Below are positions 42,617-50,630 of a stretch of 64,000 nt of DNA, in pieces (the first letter of the stretch is position 1; every line of letters begins with the position of its first letter). This DNA is from Deinococcus psychrotolerans (GTDB lineage Bacteria; Deinococcota; Deinococci; Deinococcales; Deinococcaceae), in contig NZ_CP034186.1 of the NCBI RefSeq assembly GCF_003860465.1, positions 248,001-312,000 on the forward strand, read 5' to 3'. The notes beneath the pieces are model-generated. The model had not been told where the DNA came from, did no database searches, and saw nothing but the letters and a program-made list of their open reading frames with translations. A program made the translations under genes and the position numbers.

Positions 42617-44440
42617 ATGCAAGAACGCATTTCTCTGGAAGCCCTGGCGGCCCTGCCCACGGTGGCGGCGCTCAACATCTCTCACAGCGGCCAGCAGGTG
42701 GCCTTCTACGCCGATTGGACAGGCCGTTTCGAGCTGTGTACGCTCGATCTCGCCACCCGTGAGCGCCGTCAGGTCACCGACGGTCAGGCCCCCAAGGCGG
42801 TTCGGGCGGGCTTCGTGTGGTCGGCGGACGATGCCAGCCTGATGTTCAGCCGGGATCACAACGGCGACGAGCGGCAGGCGCTGTTTGATCTGAATCTGGC
42901 GTCCGGTGAAGTGAAGGCCCTCCAGCACGCGCCGCAGAGCATGGATTACGCAGTAGCCGCCCACCCGGATGGCCAGAGACTGCTGGTCAACAGCACGCGC
43001 GGCGGGCAGATGAACGTGCATGTTTACGACTTGACGAAGGAGGGTGAATCGGCTTGGACAGCGCTGACCACGCTCCCGAACGCCACTCAGGCCGCCGCTT
43101 GGAGTCCCGATGGCACGCGCCTGACGCTGAGCACCAATGAGAGCGAAGATCTCCGCAACACCGACGGCTACGTCATGAATGCCGACGGCTCTGGTTTGCG
43201 GCGCGTCCTGCGGATGCGCGAGGGCAGTCAGGACAGCGTGGGCGAGTGGCACCCAGACGGCCTGCGCGTGGCCGCCGGCAGTGACGCGGACGGAACCCAC
43301 CGGGTGGGCCTGCTGACCGTGGAGACAGGTGAAGTGCAGTGGCTGACTTCTGAAGGCACCGAGGAAGAGATGGGGCGCTTCTCGCCGGATGGTCGCTGGC
43401 TCAGCGCCGTCCGCAACGTGGACAGCACCCTGACGCCGGTGCTCTACGACACGGCGACGGGCGAGGCGCGTGAACTGAAGTTGCCGCCCGGCCTGGCGCT
43501 GGGAACGCAATTTACCCAGGACGGCAGGATGCTGTTTCAGTTCGTCACCTCCACGACCCGGCTGGAAGTGCTGCTGTACAACCTTGCCGACGACACCTCC
43601 GAGGTGCTTCTGCCTGCCGAATACGGCGAGGTTGATCCCGCCGACTTCGTGCCGGGCGAGTATGTCAAGTATCCGGCAGCGGACGGACTGATGGTGCCTG
43701 CCATTCTCTACAGGCCGCGTAATCTGGAGACAGGCAAAGCCTACCCCGCCCTGATCCACGCGCACGGCGGGCCCACCGCGCAGTTCTTCCGGGGATTTGA
43801 CGCGCAGGCGCAGTTTCTGGCAGACCGGGGCTACCTGGTGCTGTGTCCCAATGTGCGCGGCAGTACGGGCTACGGCGTGACCTGGCGCGACGCCAACCTG
43901 CTGGACTGGGGCGGGCGCGATCTGGCCGACGTCGCCGCCGGGGCCGCGTACCTCAAGTCCCTGCCGGAAGTGGACGGCACGCGACTGGGCATCTTCGGCG
44001 GGAGTTACGGCGGCTACCTCAGCTATATGGCGGTGGTGAAGTACCCAGACCTCTTCAAGGTGGGCGTGCCCATCGTGGGCATCACCGATCTGTTCCAACT
44101 GTACGCGGACAACAGCCGGGTGATGCCGCAACTGGGCTACTACTTCCGCACCATCATGGGCGACCCGGTGGAGAACGCTGAGCTGTGGCGTGACCGCAGC
44201 GCCATCACCCACGCCGCTGACCTGAAGGCGCACCTGCTGATGATGCACGGCACCAACGACCCACGCTGCCCTATCAATCAGGCCAGGGGGTTTCGTGACG
44301 TGCTGCTGGCGAACGGACGCGAGGAGGGGCAGGATTTCGAGTATGTCGAGTTCGGTGACGAGGGCCACGGCGCGGGCGACATTGCCGGAAAGACCCGCAG
44401 CTACCGCTTGATGTCTGACTACCTTGCCCGCCGGTTGTGA
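42617..44440 (+). CDS. S9C-type serine peptidase (acylaminoacyl-peptidase-like)
   Basis: 607 residues: an N-terminal beta-propeller (WSADDASLMFSRDHNGDE, AAWSPDGTRLTLSTNE, GRFSPDGRWLSAVRN) and a C-terminal hydrolase domain from about residue 360. Triad: Ser in FGGSYGGYLS, Asp in GTNDPRCPI, His in DEGHGAGD. It removes blocked or short N-terminal peptides. No SD precedes ATG 42617. A truncated IS3 copy lies only 60 bases upstream, so its original promoter may have been replaced. Confidence 0.9.
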   Translation: MQERISLEALAALPTVAALNISHSGQQVAFYADWTGRFELCTLDLATRERRQVTDGQAPKAVRAGFVWSADDASLMFSRDHNGDERQALFDLNLASGEVKALQHAPQSMDYAVAAHPDGQRLLVNSTRGGQMNVHVYDLTKEGESAWTALTTLPNATQAAAWSPDGTRLTLSTNESEDLRNTDGYVMNADGSGLRRVLRMREGSQDSVGEWHPDGLRVAAGSDADGTHRVGLLTVETGEVQWLTSEGTEEEMGRFSPDGRWLSAVRNVDSTLTPVLYDTATGEARELKLPPGLALGTQFTQDGRMLFQFVTSTTRLEVLLYNLADDTSEVLLPAEYGEVDPADFVPGEYVKYPAADGLMVPAILYRPRNLETGKAYPALIHAHGGPTAQFFRGFDAQAQFLADRGYLVLCPNVRGSTGYGVTWRDANLLDWGGRDLADVAAGAAYLKSLPEVDGTRLGIFGGSYGGYLSYMAVVKYPDLFKVGVPIVGITDLFQLYADNSRVMPQLGYYFRTIMGDPVENAELWRDRSAITHAADLKAHLLMMHGTNDPRCPINQARGFRDVLLANGREEGQDFEYVEFGDEGHGAGDIAGKTRSYRLMSDYLARRL

Positions 44441-44761
44441 AAGACTGACTGAGCAAAGAACGAGCAGTTGCGGGAGCGCGTGACCCAGCCCCAGTGCACG
44501 CCTAAACCGCCCACGGACATTCGCTGCCATTACTGACTGATTCAGAGCTTCCAGCCGCCGCCAGACCCTCAGTATTTTGGGTCTGGCGGCGGTTCGGGTG
44601 CGGTGCGGAACGGTTCATGGGGTCATGGTGACCTGTTCCGGGGACGCTCATCTCGCCCAGCTGGATTTGGCCGCTCGGCATGGAATCTGAACGCTCTTTC
44701 AGACACCCGATAGGTTGCTGTGAGGGGGAGCGAGTAAAATACCCTTCGAGGTGCGTTTGAT
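44441..44761. other. 320-bp spacer with one strong hairpin
   Basis: Perfect 14-bp inverted repeat CCGCCGCCAGACCC (44555-44568) / GGGTCTGGCGGCGG (44579-44592) with a 10-base loop. It is likely a terminator-like structure for the peptidase gene, though no T-run follows. Nothing else recognised. Confidence 0.5.
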
Positions 44762-46606
44762 GTGACCAAGATGCGCTCAGTGAAAAATCTAGCCAACTCT
44801 CCACCGCCAACTCCATCTGAAACGGCGTTATCTGTGCAGGTTCCCAGCTCTGAATCCTCTCCCCTTTCCCTGAACCAGATTCGGACGCTGTTGGATACGG
44901 CCTGGGGATGTCGGCGCAGCGATCCGCAGGAATGTGTTCGCGCCTCGCGTCTATTGTTGGAACAGCCACTGGACACCGCTGACTTGGTTCGTGCCACCCT
45001 TTATCTCGGGTATGGACTGATGAATCAGGGGAATTTCAATGCGGCGGAGCCGGAACTGCGGCGGGCGCTGCACCTCTACGTGGAACTGGCGGATCACCAG
45101 GGCCAGCGCGACAGTCTAAACGTATTGGGCATCGTGAAGGCCCGTCGGGGCCGTCCAGTCGAAGCTCTGAAACTCTTCTTGCAGGTCAGGCACCTGAGCG
45201 TGACCTTGGAAAATGTCGAAGGCGAGGCCAACGCGCTCCTCAATATCGGGGCAACCTACAGCACTATGAGCGATCATCCCAATGCACTGCACTACCACTT
45301 CATGGCTCTGGCCCTCAGCCGGCAACACGCTCTGCTTTCCGTGGAACGGCGCGCCCTTAATAATCTCAGTGTGTCCTATAACGAGATGGGGGGGTATGAC
45401 GACGCGCTGGAAGCCGCCGTCGCTTGCCTGAAGGTGGTGCAGGCTGAAGACGATCCCATGCTGGACGCTATGGCGCTCCGGAATGCTGGGTGTGCTCATT
45501 TTGGACTTAAGCAGTTCCCAGAAGCTCAAACCATGTATCTGAAAACCTACGTGCTGGTGGAGCAAGTCGGAGACCAAGCCGAGATTTCCAGTCTCGGTCT
45601 TCTCTTGGGGCGGGTGGCGCAGCAGCAAGGGCACCGGGAAAAAGCGCGGCACCTCTTTGAGCGGAGCCTGAAACTTTGCCAGAAGATTGGAGATGAGCAG
45701 GGCCAGACCAAGAGCCTGCTGCGCTTGGGCGAACTGCTGGGCGAGTCCGGCGAGGTGGAGGACGCTCTGGGCGTCTTCCACCTCGCACGAGCTTTGGCCG
45801 AGCAAGGTCAGCTCCGCGATAAGCTGTGCGAAATTGATCTGGCTCTCTCTAGGCTCTACCGGCAGGCAGGGCGCTACCAAGAGGCGCTAACTCACATCGA
45901 ACAGCATCTCCAGCTCAATGGAGAACTGTTTAATGCCGCTTCCGATCAGCGGCTCCAGAGTTTGAGAGTACAGTTCGATCTGGAGCAGGCTGAGCAGGAA
46001 CGCCAGGCAGTTCAGCACCTGAACGCCAAATTGGAAGAAACCAACCGTGACCTGCGGACGGCCCAAGCCCAGACCGCCAAATTACTCAAGCGGCTTGAGC
46101 AGCACGCCAATGAAGACGCGCTGACTGAGCTGCCCAACCGCCGGGCCTTCGATTTAGCCCTGAGCGGATTGTTACCGGATCAGCAGCTCGGCATTGTGGT
46201 GTGCGACATCGATCATTTCAAGGCGGTGAATGACCGCTTCTCCCACTTGATTGGTGACGAGGTGCTGCGTCAGGTGGGTGCGTTGCTCAAGAGCCAGTTG
46301 CGCCGGCGCGATCTGCTCGCCCGGTACGGCGGTGAAGAGTTCGTGCTGCTGATGACAGATGCCAATTCCTCAATAGCTCTGAGTGTCTGTGAGCGCTTGA
46401 GGCGAACGATTGAGGAGTACGACTGGCCCACAGTATGTCCTGAACTCAGCCTGACCATCAGTCTAGGAGCTGCTGTCGCCCGGCTGGAACCGACTACCCT
46501 TTCTGCACAGGACGTGATCCAGGCCGCTGATGACGCTCTCTACGCGGCCAAGAACGCGGGTCGTAACCGGGTGGAAGTCAGGCAGATCGCACCGTCAGCC
46601 CGCTGA
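44762..46606 (+). CDS. TPR - GGDEF diguanylate cyclase (soluble)
   Basis: 614 residues. TPR repeats about 60-400 (NVLGIVKARRGRPVEALKLF, ALLNIGATYSTMSDHPNALH), a coiled coil about 400-450, and GGDEF about 455-610 with GGEEF in the active loop and an I-site RRRD five residues before it. No membrane helix. It makes c-di-GMP with product inhibition. TPR input suggests control by a protein or peptide partner. Start GTG 44762 or ATG 44771. Confidence 0.92.
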   Translation: MTKMRSVKNLANSPPPTPSETALSVQVPSSESSPLSLNQIRTLLDTAWGCRRSDPQECVRASRLLLEQPLDTADLVRATLYLGYGLMNQGNFNAAEPELRRALHLYVELADHQGQRDSLNVLGIVKARRGRPVEALKLFLQVRHLSVTLENVEGEANALLNIGATYSTMSDHPNALHYHFMALALSRQHALLSVERRALNNLSVSYNEMGGYDDALEAAVACLKVVQAEDDPMLDAMALRNAGCAHFGLKQFPEAQTMYLKTYVLVEQVGDQAEISSLGLLLGRVAQQQGHREKARHLFERSLKLCQKIGDEQGQTKSLLRLGELLGESGEVEDALGVFHLARALAEQGQLRDKLCEIDLALSRLYRQAGRYQEALTHIEQHLQLNGELFNAASDQRLQSLRVQFDLEQAEQERQAVQHLNAKLEETNRDLRTAQAQTAKLLKRLEQHANEDALTELPNRRAFDLALSGLLPDQQLGIVVCDIDHFKAVNDRFSHLIGDEVLRQVGALLKSQLRRRDLLARYGGEEFVLLMTDANSSIALSVCERLRRTIEEYDWPTVCPELSLTISLGAAVARLEPTTLSAQDVIQAADDALYAAKNAGRNRVEVRQIAPSAR

Positions 46607-46696
46607 AAGTGCGTCACTGAACGTCTGTTCGGAGCTGTGTCGGTCAGTTTCAGCGCAGGTCAGGAGCTGGATGGGGCTGTCCATTCACGTCACCGC

Positions 46697-48082
46697 TCAG
46701 GGCAACGGAGCGAGGCCCACCCGCTGCCGGTATGCCGTAACGGGCCAAGCCCGCCCACCACCCTGACGCACCCACCCGATGTCGCCTGCCGCCTTGCGCT
46801 GGAACTCAAACGGCTCACCGACTGCACTGAAGCCGGCTTCCGGTTCGGGCATCAGCGTATCGGCGTCCACCACGGTCAGTTCTGTGGCACTCATGGCAGA
46901 GTCGCCCTGCGGCGTCAACGACACCAAGCGGCCTCCCAGATTGACCAAATCGAATACGCCCCAGTCGGTGGCAAACCGGCCAGTGTACGTGTCCAGATCA
47001 AAGCCCGGCGCGTCGGCAATCTTTTTCTGGGGCGCGTTCACCGCCAGATCGATCAGCTTGATGAGATTCGTTGCCCACTCGGTTGCAGGGCCGCCCAGAC
47101 AGTTCGTGAGGACAGACACGGCCAAGCCCGATTCCGGGTCGAGCCACGACTGCGTAATGTGCCCAGGAAAGCCGCCCGAATGGCCCACGACCGTGCGGCC
47201 CCCGATCTTCTCGACGAAGAGGCCCAGCCCGTACCAGCGCTCAGCAGGGCGCTTGATCTCGGATTCTTTGCGCTGCATCAAACGTTTGGACGCGTCCGTG
47301 AGCAGTTCGCCGCGTCCCAGCGCGTGCGCGGCAAAATAGGCCGTGACATCCTCCGCCGTGCCGTAAAAACCCGTGGCCGCCGCCATCGCCCGCGTGTCTG
47401 TGGACGGCAGTGCACGCCGGGCGTCGTTGCCTGCCAACCGTCCGCTGTGCCCGGCGGCCAGCTCGGGTTCGCGTTCTCGCGGCAGTTCCGGCCCCAAGTT
47501 GGTCAGCGCGAGCGGCCCAGTGATGTGTGCGGCCACGTAGTCCTCATACGTCTGGCCGCTGGCCGCCTCGATAATCAGGCCCAGCAGGGAGTAGCCCATG
47601 TTCGAGTACTTGAAGAACTGATTCTGCGCGAACACGGCGTCTGCCCGGCACAGGGCCACCAGAGCGTCGCGGTCAGGAAAATCGTGGAGCTGCTGCCAGT
47701 AGTCGCTGTCGGCCCCATCGCGGTTGATGCCAGACTGATGTCCGAGAAGTGCCCGCACTGTCAGTTCCGCTGCCGGCGACCCTGCCAGTTCTGGCAGCCA
47801 GCGGCCCGCCAGATCGTCCAAGCGCAGCGTTCCGGTTTCGGCCAGCTGGAAAATAGCCGTGGCCGTGAAGGTTTTGGAGTGTGAGGCGATCCGGAAGAGG
47901 TGCTGCGGAGTGAGACTCTGTCCGGTGGCCTCGTTCGCCACGCCCAGCGCAAACGACGCCGCCAGCTCACCCCCCACCCGCACCGCCACCTGTACGCCCG
48001 GCACCCGCGCCAGATCGCGCTGGTACTCCAACCAGGACTGGAGGTAGGGAGCCAGGTTGCGGACGGTGTCGAGTAGAGGCAT
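46697..48082 (-). CDS. Serine hydrolase, class C beta-lactamase-like
   Basis: 461 residues. SxxK motif in FRIASHSKTFTAT, YxN in YSNMGYSLLG, and an HSGG segment in VVGHSGGFPG in the third-motif region. The C-terminal domain of about 130 residues (TYTGRFATDWGVFDLVNLGG) resembles that of PBP-related esterases. No clear signal peptide, so it is probably cytoplasmic. Likely an esterase or peptidase rather than an antibiotic-resistance enzyme. Confidence 0.88.
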   Translation of the reverse strand: MPLLDTVRNLAPYLQSWLEYQRDLARVPGVQVAVRVGGELAASFALGVANEATGQSLTPQHLFRIASHSKTFTATAIFQLAETGTLRLDDLAGRWLPELAGSPAAELTVRALLGHQSGINRDGADSDYWQQLHDFPDRDALVALCRADAVFAQNQFFKYSNMGYSLLGLIIEAASGQTYEDYVAAHITGPLALTNLGPELPREREPELAAGHSGRLAGNDARRALPSTDTRAMAAATGFYGTAEDVTAYFAAHALGRGELLTDASKRLMQRKESEIKRPAERWYGLGLFVEKIGGRTVVGHSGGFPGHITQSWLDPESGLAVSVLTNCLGGPATEWATNLIKLIDLAVNAPQKKIADAPGFDLDTYTGRFATDWGVFDLVNLGGRLVSLTPQGDSAMSATELTVVDADTLMPEPEAGFSAVGEPFEFQRKAAGDIGWVRQGGGRAWPVTAYRQRVGLAPLP

Positions 48083-48143
48083 GACGAGAGGGTAGCACTT
48101 GAGGCTGAAGCACGAGTCTCACTTGAGTCCGGCCTGCTCAGGC

Positions 48144-48176
48144 GTTCAGGGGCTGTTCAGGGGTCGTTCAGGGGCG
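48144..48176 (+). promoter_or_regulatory. Three 11-bp direct repeats, probable response-regulator operator
   Basis: GTTCAGGGGCT, GTTCAGGGGTC and GTTCAGGGGCG are exactly consecutive at 48144, 48155 and 48166. CATACT at 48183-48188 is a possible -10. Eleven-base tandem half-sites next to a -10 with no -35 are typical of OmpR/PhoB-family activation. They precede the secreted-protein gene at 48263. Confidence 0.65.
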
Positions 48177-48262
48177 CTTACGCATACTCCATTCAAAGGA
48201 GAGCGCACCCACTAGACCACCGATCCACCACCTCCGACTTCGCGCACACAAGGAGACCCACC

Positions 48263-48655
48263 ATGCGTAACCTGATCACGTTGACCGCCCTAACCGCCCT
48301 CAGCCTTTTGAGCGCCAGCCACGCCCAAAGTGTTCGGAGCGCCATTCCTTCCCGTATCAGCACGGCCACCGTGCAACAAGCCCCTGTCCAGATGGTGCTT
48401 CCAAGCGCAGTCCACGCCACCCTCACCGAACTGGAGCCGGTCATCAACGAACCGTCCAACCAGATCGTCAATCCACAGACGCTGGGCACCAATTGCCGCT
48501 GGTTCAAGGTCGGGGTGCCTCCGTTTGCCGTCGGTGGCTGGTACGTGACCAACACGTTCAGCACCATCAATGGAGAGCCCTGGGTTCTTCACTGCCATCC
48601 CGGCTACGTGGTGCAACCCGTCAAGATGCTCGATCTTATCCCGTCGCAGAAATGA
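48263..48655 (+). CDS. Small secreted protein of unknown function
   Basis: 130 residues. Signal peptide LITLTALTALSLLSASHAQ with cleavage after AQ; preceded by AAGGAG 7 bases upstream. The mature part is about 108 residues with two Cys (78 and 111) that could form a disulfide and a C-terminal aromatic-rich region (PFAVGGWYVTNTFSTINGEP). I recognise no family. The 11-bp repeats upstream suggest regulated expression, possibly as an envelope stress or nutrient response. Confidence 0.8.
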   Translation: MRNLITLTALTALSLLSASHAQSVRSAIPSRISTATVQQAPVQMVLPSAVHATLTELEPVINEPSNQIVNPQTLGTNCRWFKVGVPPFAVGGWYVTNTFSTINGEPWVLHCHPGYVVQPVKMLDLIPSQK

Positions 48656-48733
48656 TCTGAACAGCTTCCCCATTTGCTGGCGCAGCCACATCCGCCTGCT
48701 CTAAGTTGAGCGCAGGTGGGTGGGCAGCGCGTG

Positions 48734-50269
48734 TCACCCGAGCACGCGCACCCGGTTGCCGCCCGCCCGCTTGGCCTGATACATGCCCTCATCCGCCCGG
48801 CGCAGATCCTCGGTTAGGGTGCTCGTGGCCTGAATGACCCCGATGCTGAGCGTGACCGGCTCTCCCAGCGTAGACGGCTGCCGGAACTGACGTTCGCACT
48901 CGGCCCGCAGACGCTCCATATCCTCCGCCAGCGTCTGGCATCTGCTGTCGGCGCGGATGATGACAAACTCGTCCCCGCCCAGCCGGGCCAGCAGGTCTCC
49001 GGGCCGGGTGAACTGGCGCAGCAGCTGCACGACGTTCTGCAAGACCCGGTCGCCAGCCGCGTGTCCGTGGCGGTCATTGACGGCCTTGAAATGATCCAGA
49101 TCAATGAAAGCCATCACCACCGGCAGCCCCTCCTGGCGGCGCAGGTCAATCCACTGCTCGAAGGCCCGGCGGTTGCCTACTCCGGTCAGATCATCGGTCA
49201 AGCTGAGTGCGCTGGCCTCGCGCCTGAGTATTTCGAGCGTGGCGGCCTGCGTCCGTAGCGCGGCGGCGACGTGTTGGGCTTGCTCAAGGCGGCCCAGCAC
49301 TTCCAAAGCTTTGAGCTGGGTGGTGCGCTCCTCGTCGTGGCGGCGGCGAACGGCCTCCAGCACCTCGCGCATGGCCAGATACGCTTTGTGCGGCTGCCCG
49401 CTGCGGTAGAGGGCCTGCGCCCGAACATCCAGAAAATCGTCGAGCATGTCCTGGCGGGTGGCGACCCAAGCCTGCAAAGTGTCCAGCAAGGTCAGGGCTG
49501 TATGGGCAGCGCCGTGCTGAGCTTCCAGCTTGGCGCGGAAGAACTGGAGTGTGAGCAAGCTGTCCAACGGCAACTGCGGCTGAGACACCTCAGCCTCCAC
49601 AAAAAGCTGCCGGGCCTCCCCGATTTGCCCCGCCTCGGCCAGCCGCAAGGCCCGTTGGGCAACGGTTCCCACCCAGTACGGCCAAGCCTGCGTTGGCTGC
49701 AACAAGTCCAGAGCGTGTGAGAGCAGGGCGTCACTTCTGACGGTGTCTCCCAGCTCGTGGTAAGCCACGCTGAGATTGAAGGCCGCCAGTCCCAGCCCTG
49801 CGCGGTGGGCGGTTCCCGCGCCCTGAAACACGTCGTAGGCCATCTGGTAGCGCTGCCGCGCACCGTCCGGATCATCCCAGATCAGCAACACCCCGATGTC
49901 GTTGTGGGCCAGTCCCTGCATCTCGGCGTCACCCAGCGCCCTCCCCCACTGAAGCTGCTGCTCGAAACAGGCCAGCGCTTGGCGTCCTTGCCCCAGCTCC
50001 ATCAGCACGTCGCCCTGAATGCCCACGGCTCTGGCGTGCCAGATGGTGGGCGTCTCCGGGGGCCACTGCGCTGCGGCCGGCGCCAGCGCCTCCAGCGCTC
50101 CGTTGTGGTTTCCGGCACGCCAGGCCAAGTACGCCTGAAGCACGTGGGCCCCGGATCCAAGCGGATGGGCCTCGGCCAGGCTCCGGGCTACGTCAGGCGA
50201 ACTCATGCGTAAGCTCCAAGCGCGTTCGAGGTCGTCGGGTGTCACCCCCCTATTAAACCCGGGGCGCAT
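48734..50269 (-). CDS. TPR - GGDEF diguanylate cyclase (soluble)
   Basis: About 511 residues. TPR-like helices about 20-330 (AYLAWRAGNHNGALEALAPA, AFNLSVAYHELGDTVRSDAL) and GGDEF about 345-505. Active loop GGDEF intact, I-site RPGD five residues before, and DLTGVGNRRAFEQWID at the start of the cyclase domain. ATG 50269 is preferred because GGGAG lies 9 bases upstream; a GTG 30 bases earlier is less likely. Third soluble TPR-linked cyclase in the window. Confidence 0.9.
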   Translation of the reverse strand: MRPGFNRGVTPDDLERAWSLRMSSPDVARSLAEAHPLGSGAHVLQAYLAWRAGNHNGALEALAPAAAQWPPETPTIWHARAVGIQGDVLMELGQGRQALACFEQQLQWGRALGDAEMQGLAHNDIGVLLIWDDPDGARQRYQMAYDVFQGAGTAHRAGLGLAAFNLSVAYHELGDTVRSDALLSHALDLLQPTQAWPYWVGTVAQRALRLAEAGQIGEARQLFVEAEVSQPQLPLDSLLTLQFFRAKLEAQHGAAHTALTLLDTLQAWVATRQDMLDDFLDVRAQALYRSGQPHKAYLAMREVLEAVRRRHDEERTTQLKALEVLGRLEQAQHVAAALRTQAATLEILRREASALSLTDDLTGVGNRRAFEQWIDLRRQEGLPVVMAFIDLDHFKAVNDRHGHAAGDRVLQNVVQLLRQFTRPGDLLARLGGDEFVIIRADSRCQTLAEDMERLRAECERQFRQPSTLGEPVTLSIGVIQATSTLTEDLRRADEGMYQAKRAGGNRVRVLG

Positions 50270-50630
50270 GAACTGGGCTCCCTTTATTAAGAGAATCACG
50301 CGAACCGGGGGCGGATTTCCTTTGCCACAGTCTCAAAGCACGCGGGCTGATAACGCAGGATGCAGTCTTACAGCAGCATCAAATCTTGGGCAGTGGCGCG
50401 TCTAGTGGTGCTGACCGACAGAAAAAGCGCTGCACTGACCTTCAAAGCCCAGCACATCAATTTGGGCTGCTGCTGAGTAAGAAGTTAGAAAGTGGCATTT
50501 TTTATACTCCTCTTATGTCCTCCGCTGAGGCCCCTCTCTCATTTTCACCCCACAGTACCGAACCACCGAGGCGATCCGGGTCTGCTGACCAGGCAAGGCT
50601 CTTCAGGTACACGCTGCAAAGAATGGCCCT
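50270..50630. other. Spacer between divergent c-di-GMP genes
   Basis: About 360 bases separating a leftward cyclase and a rightward PAS-GGDEF-EAL gene. AT-rich stretch at about 50490-50515 may contain a promoter. An open frame from 50386 overlaps the next gene in another phase and has no family support. Confidence 0.35.

Noticed and set aside
42551..44530. A 659-codon open frame on the minus strand across the S9C peptidase gene
   Set aside because: It is the antisense shadow of a gene with clear catalytic motifs. High GC in third positions opens long false frames, and its product has no family features.
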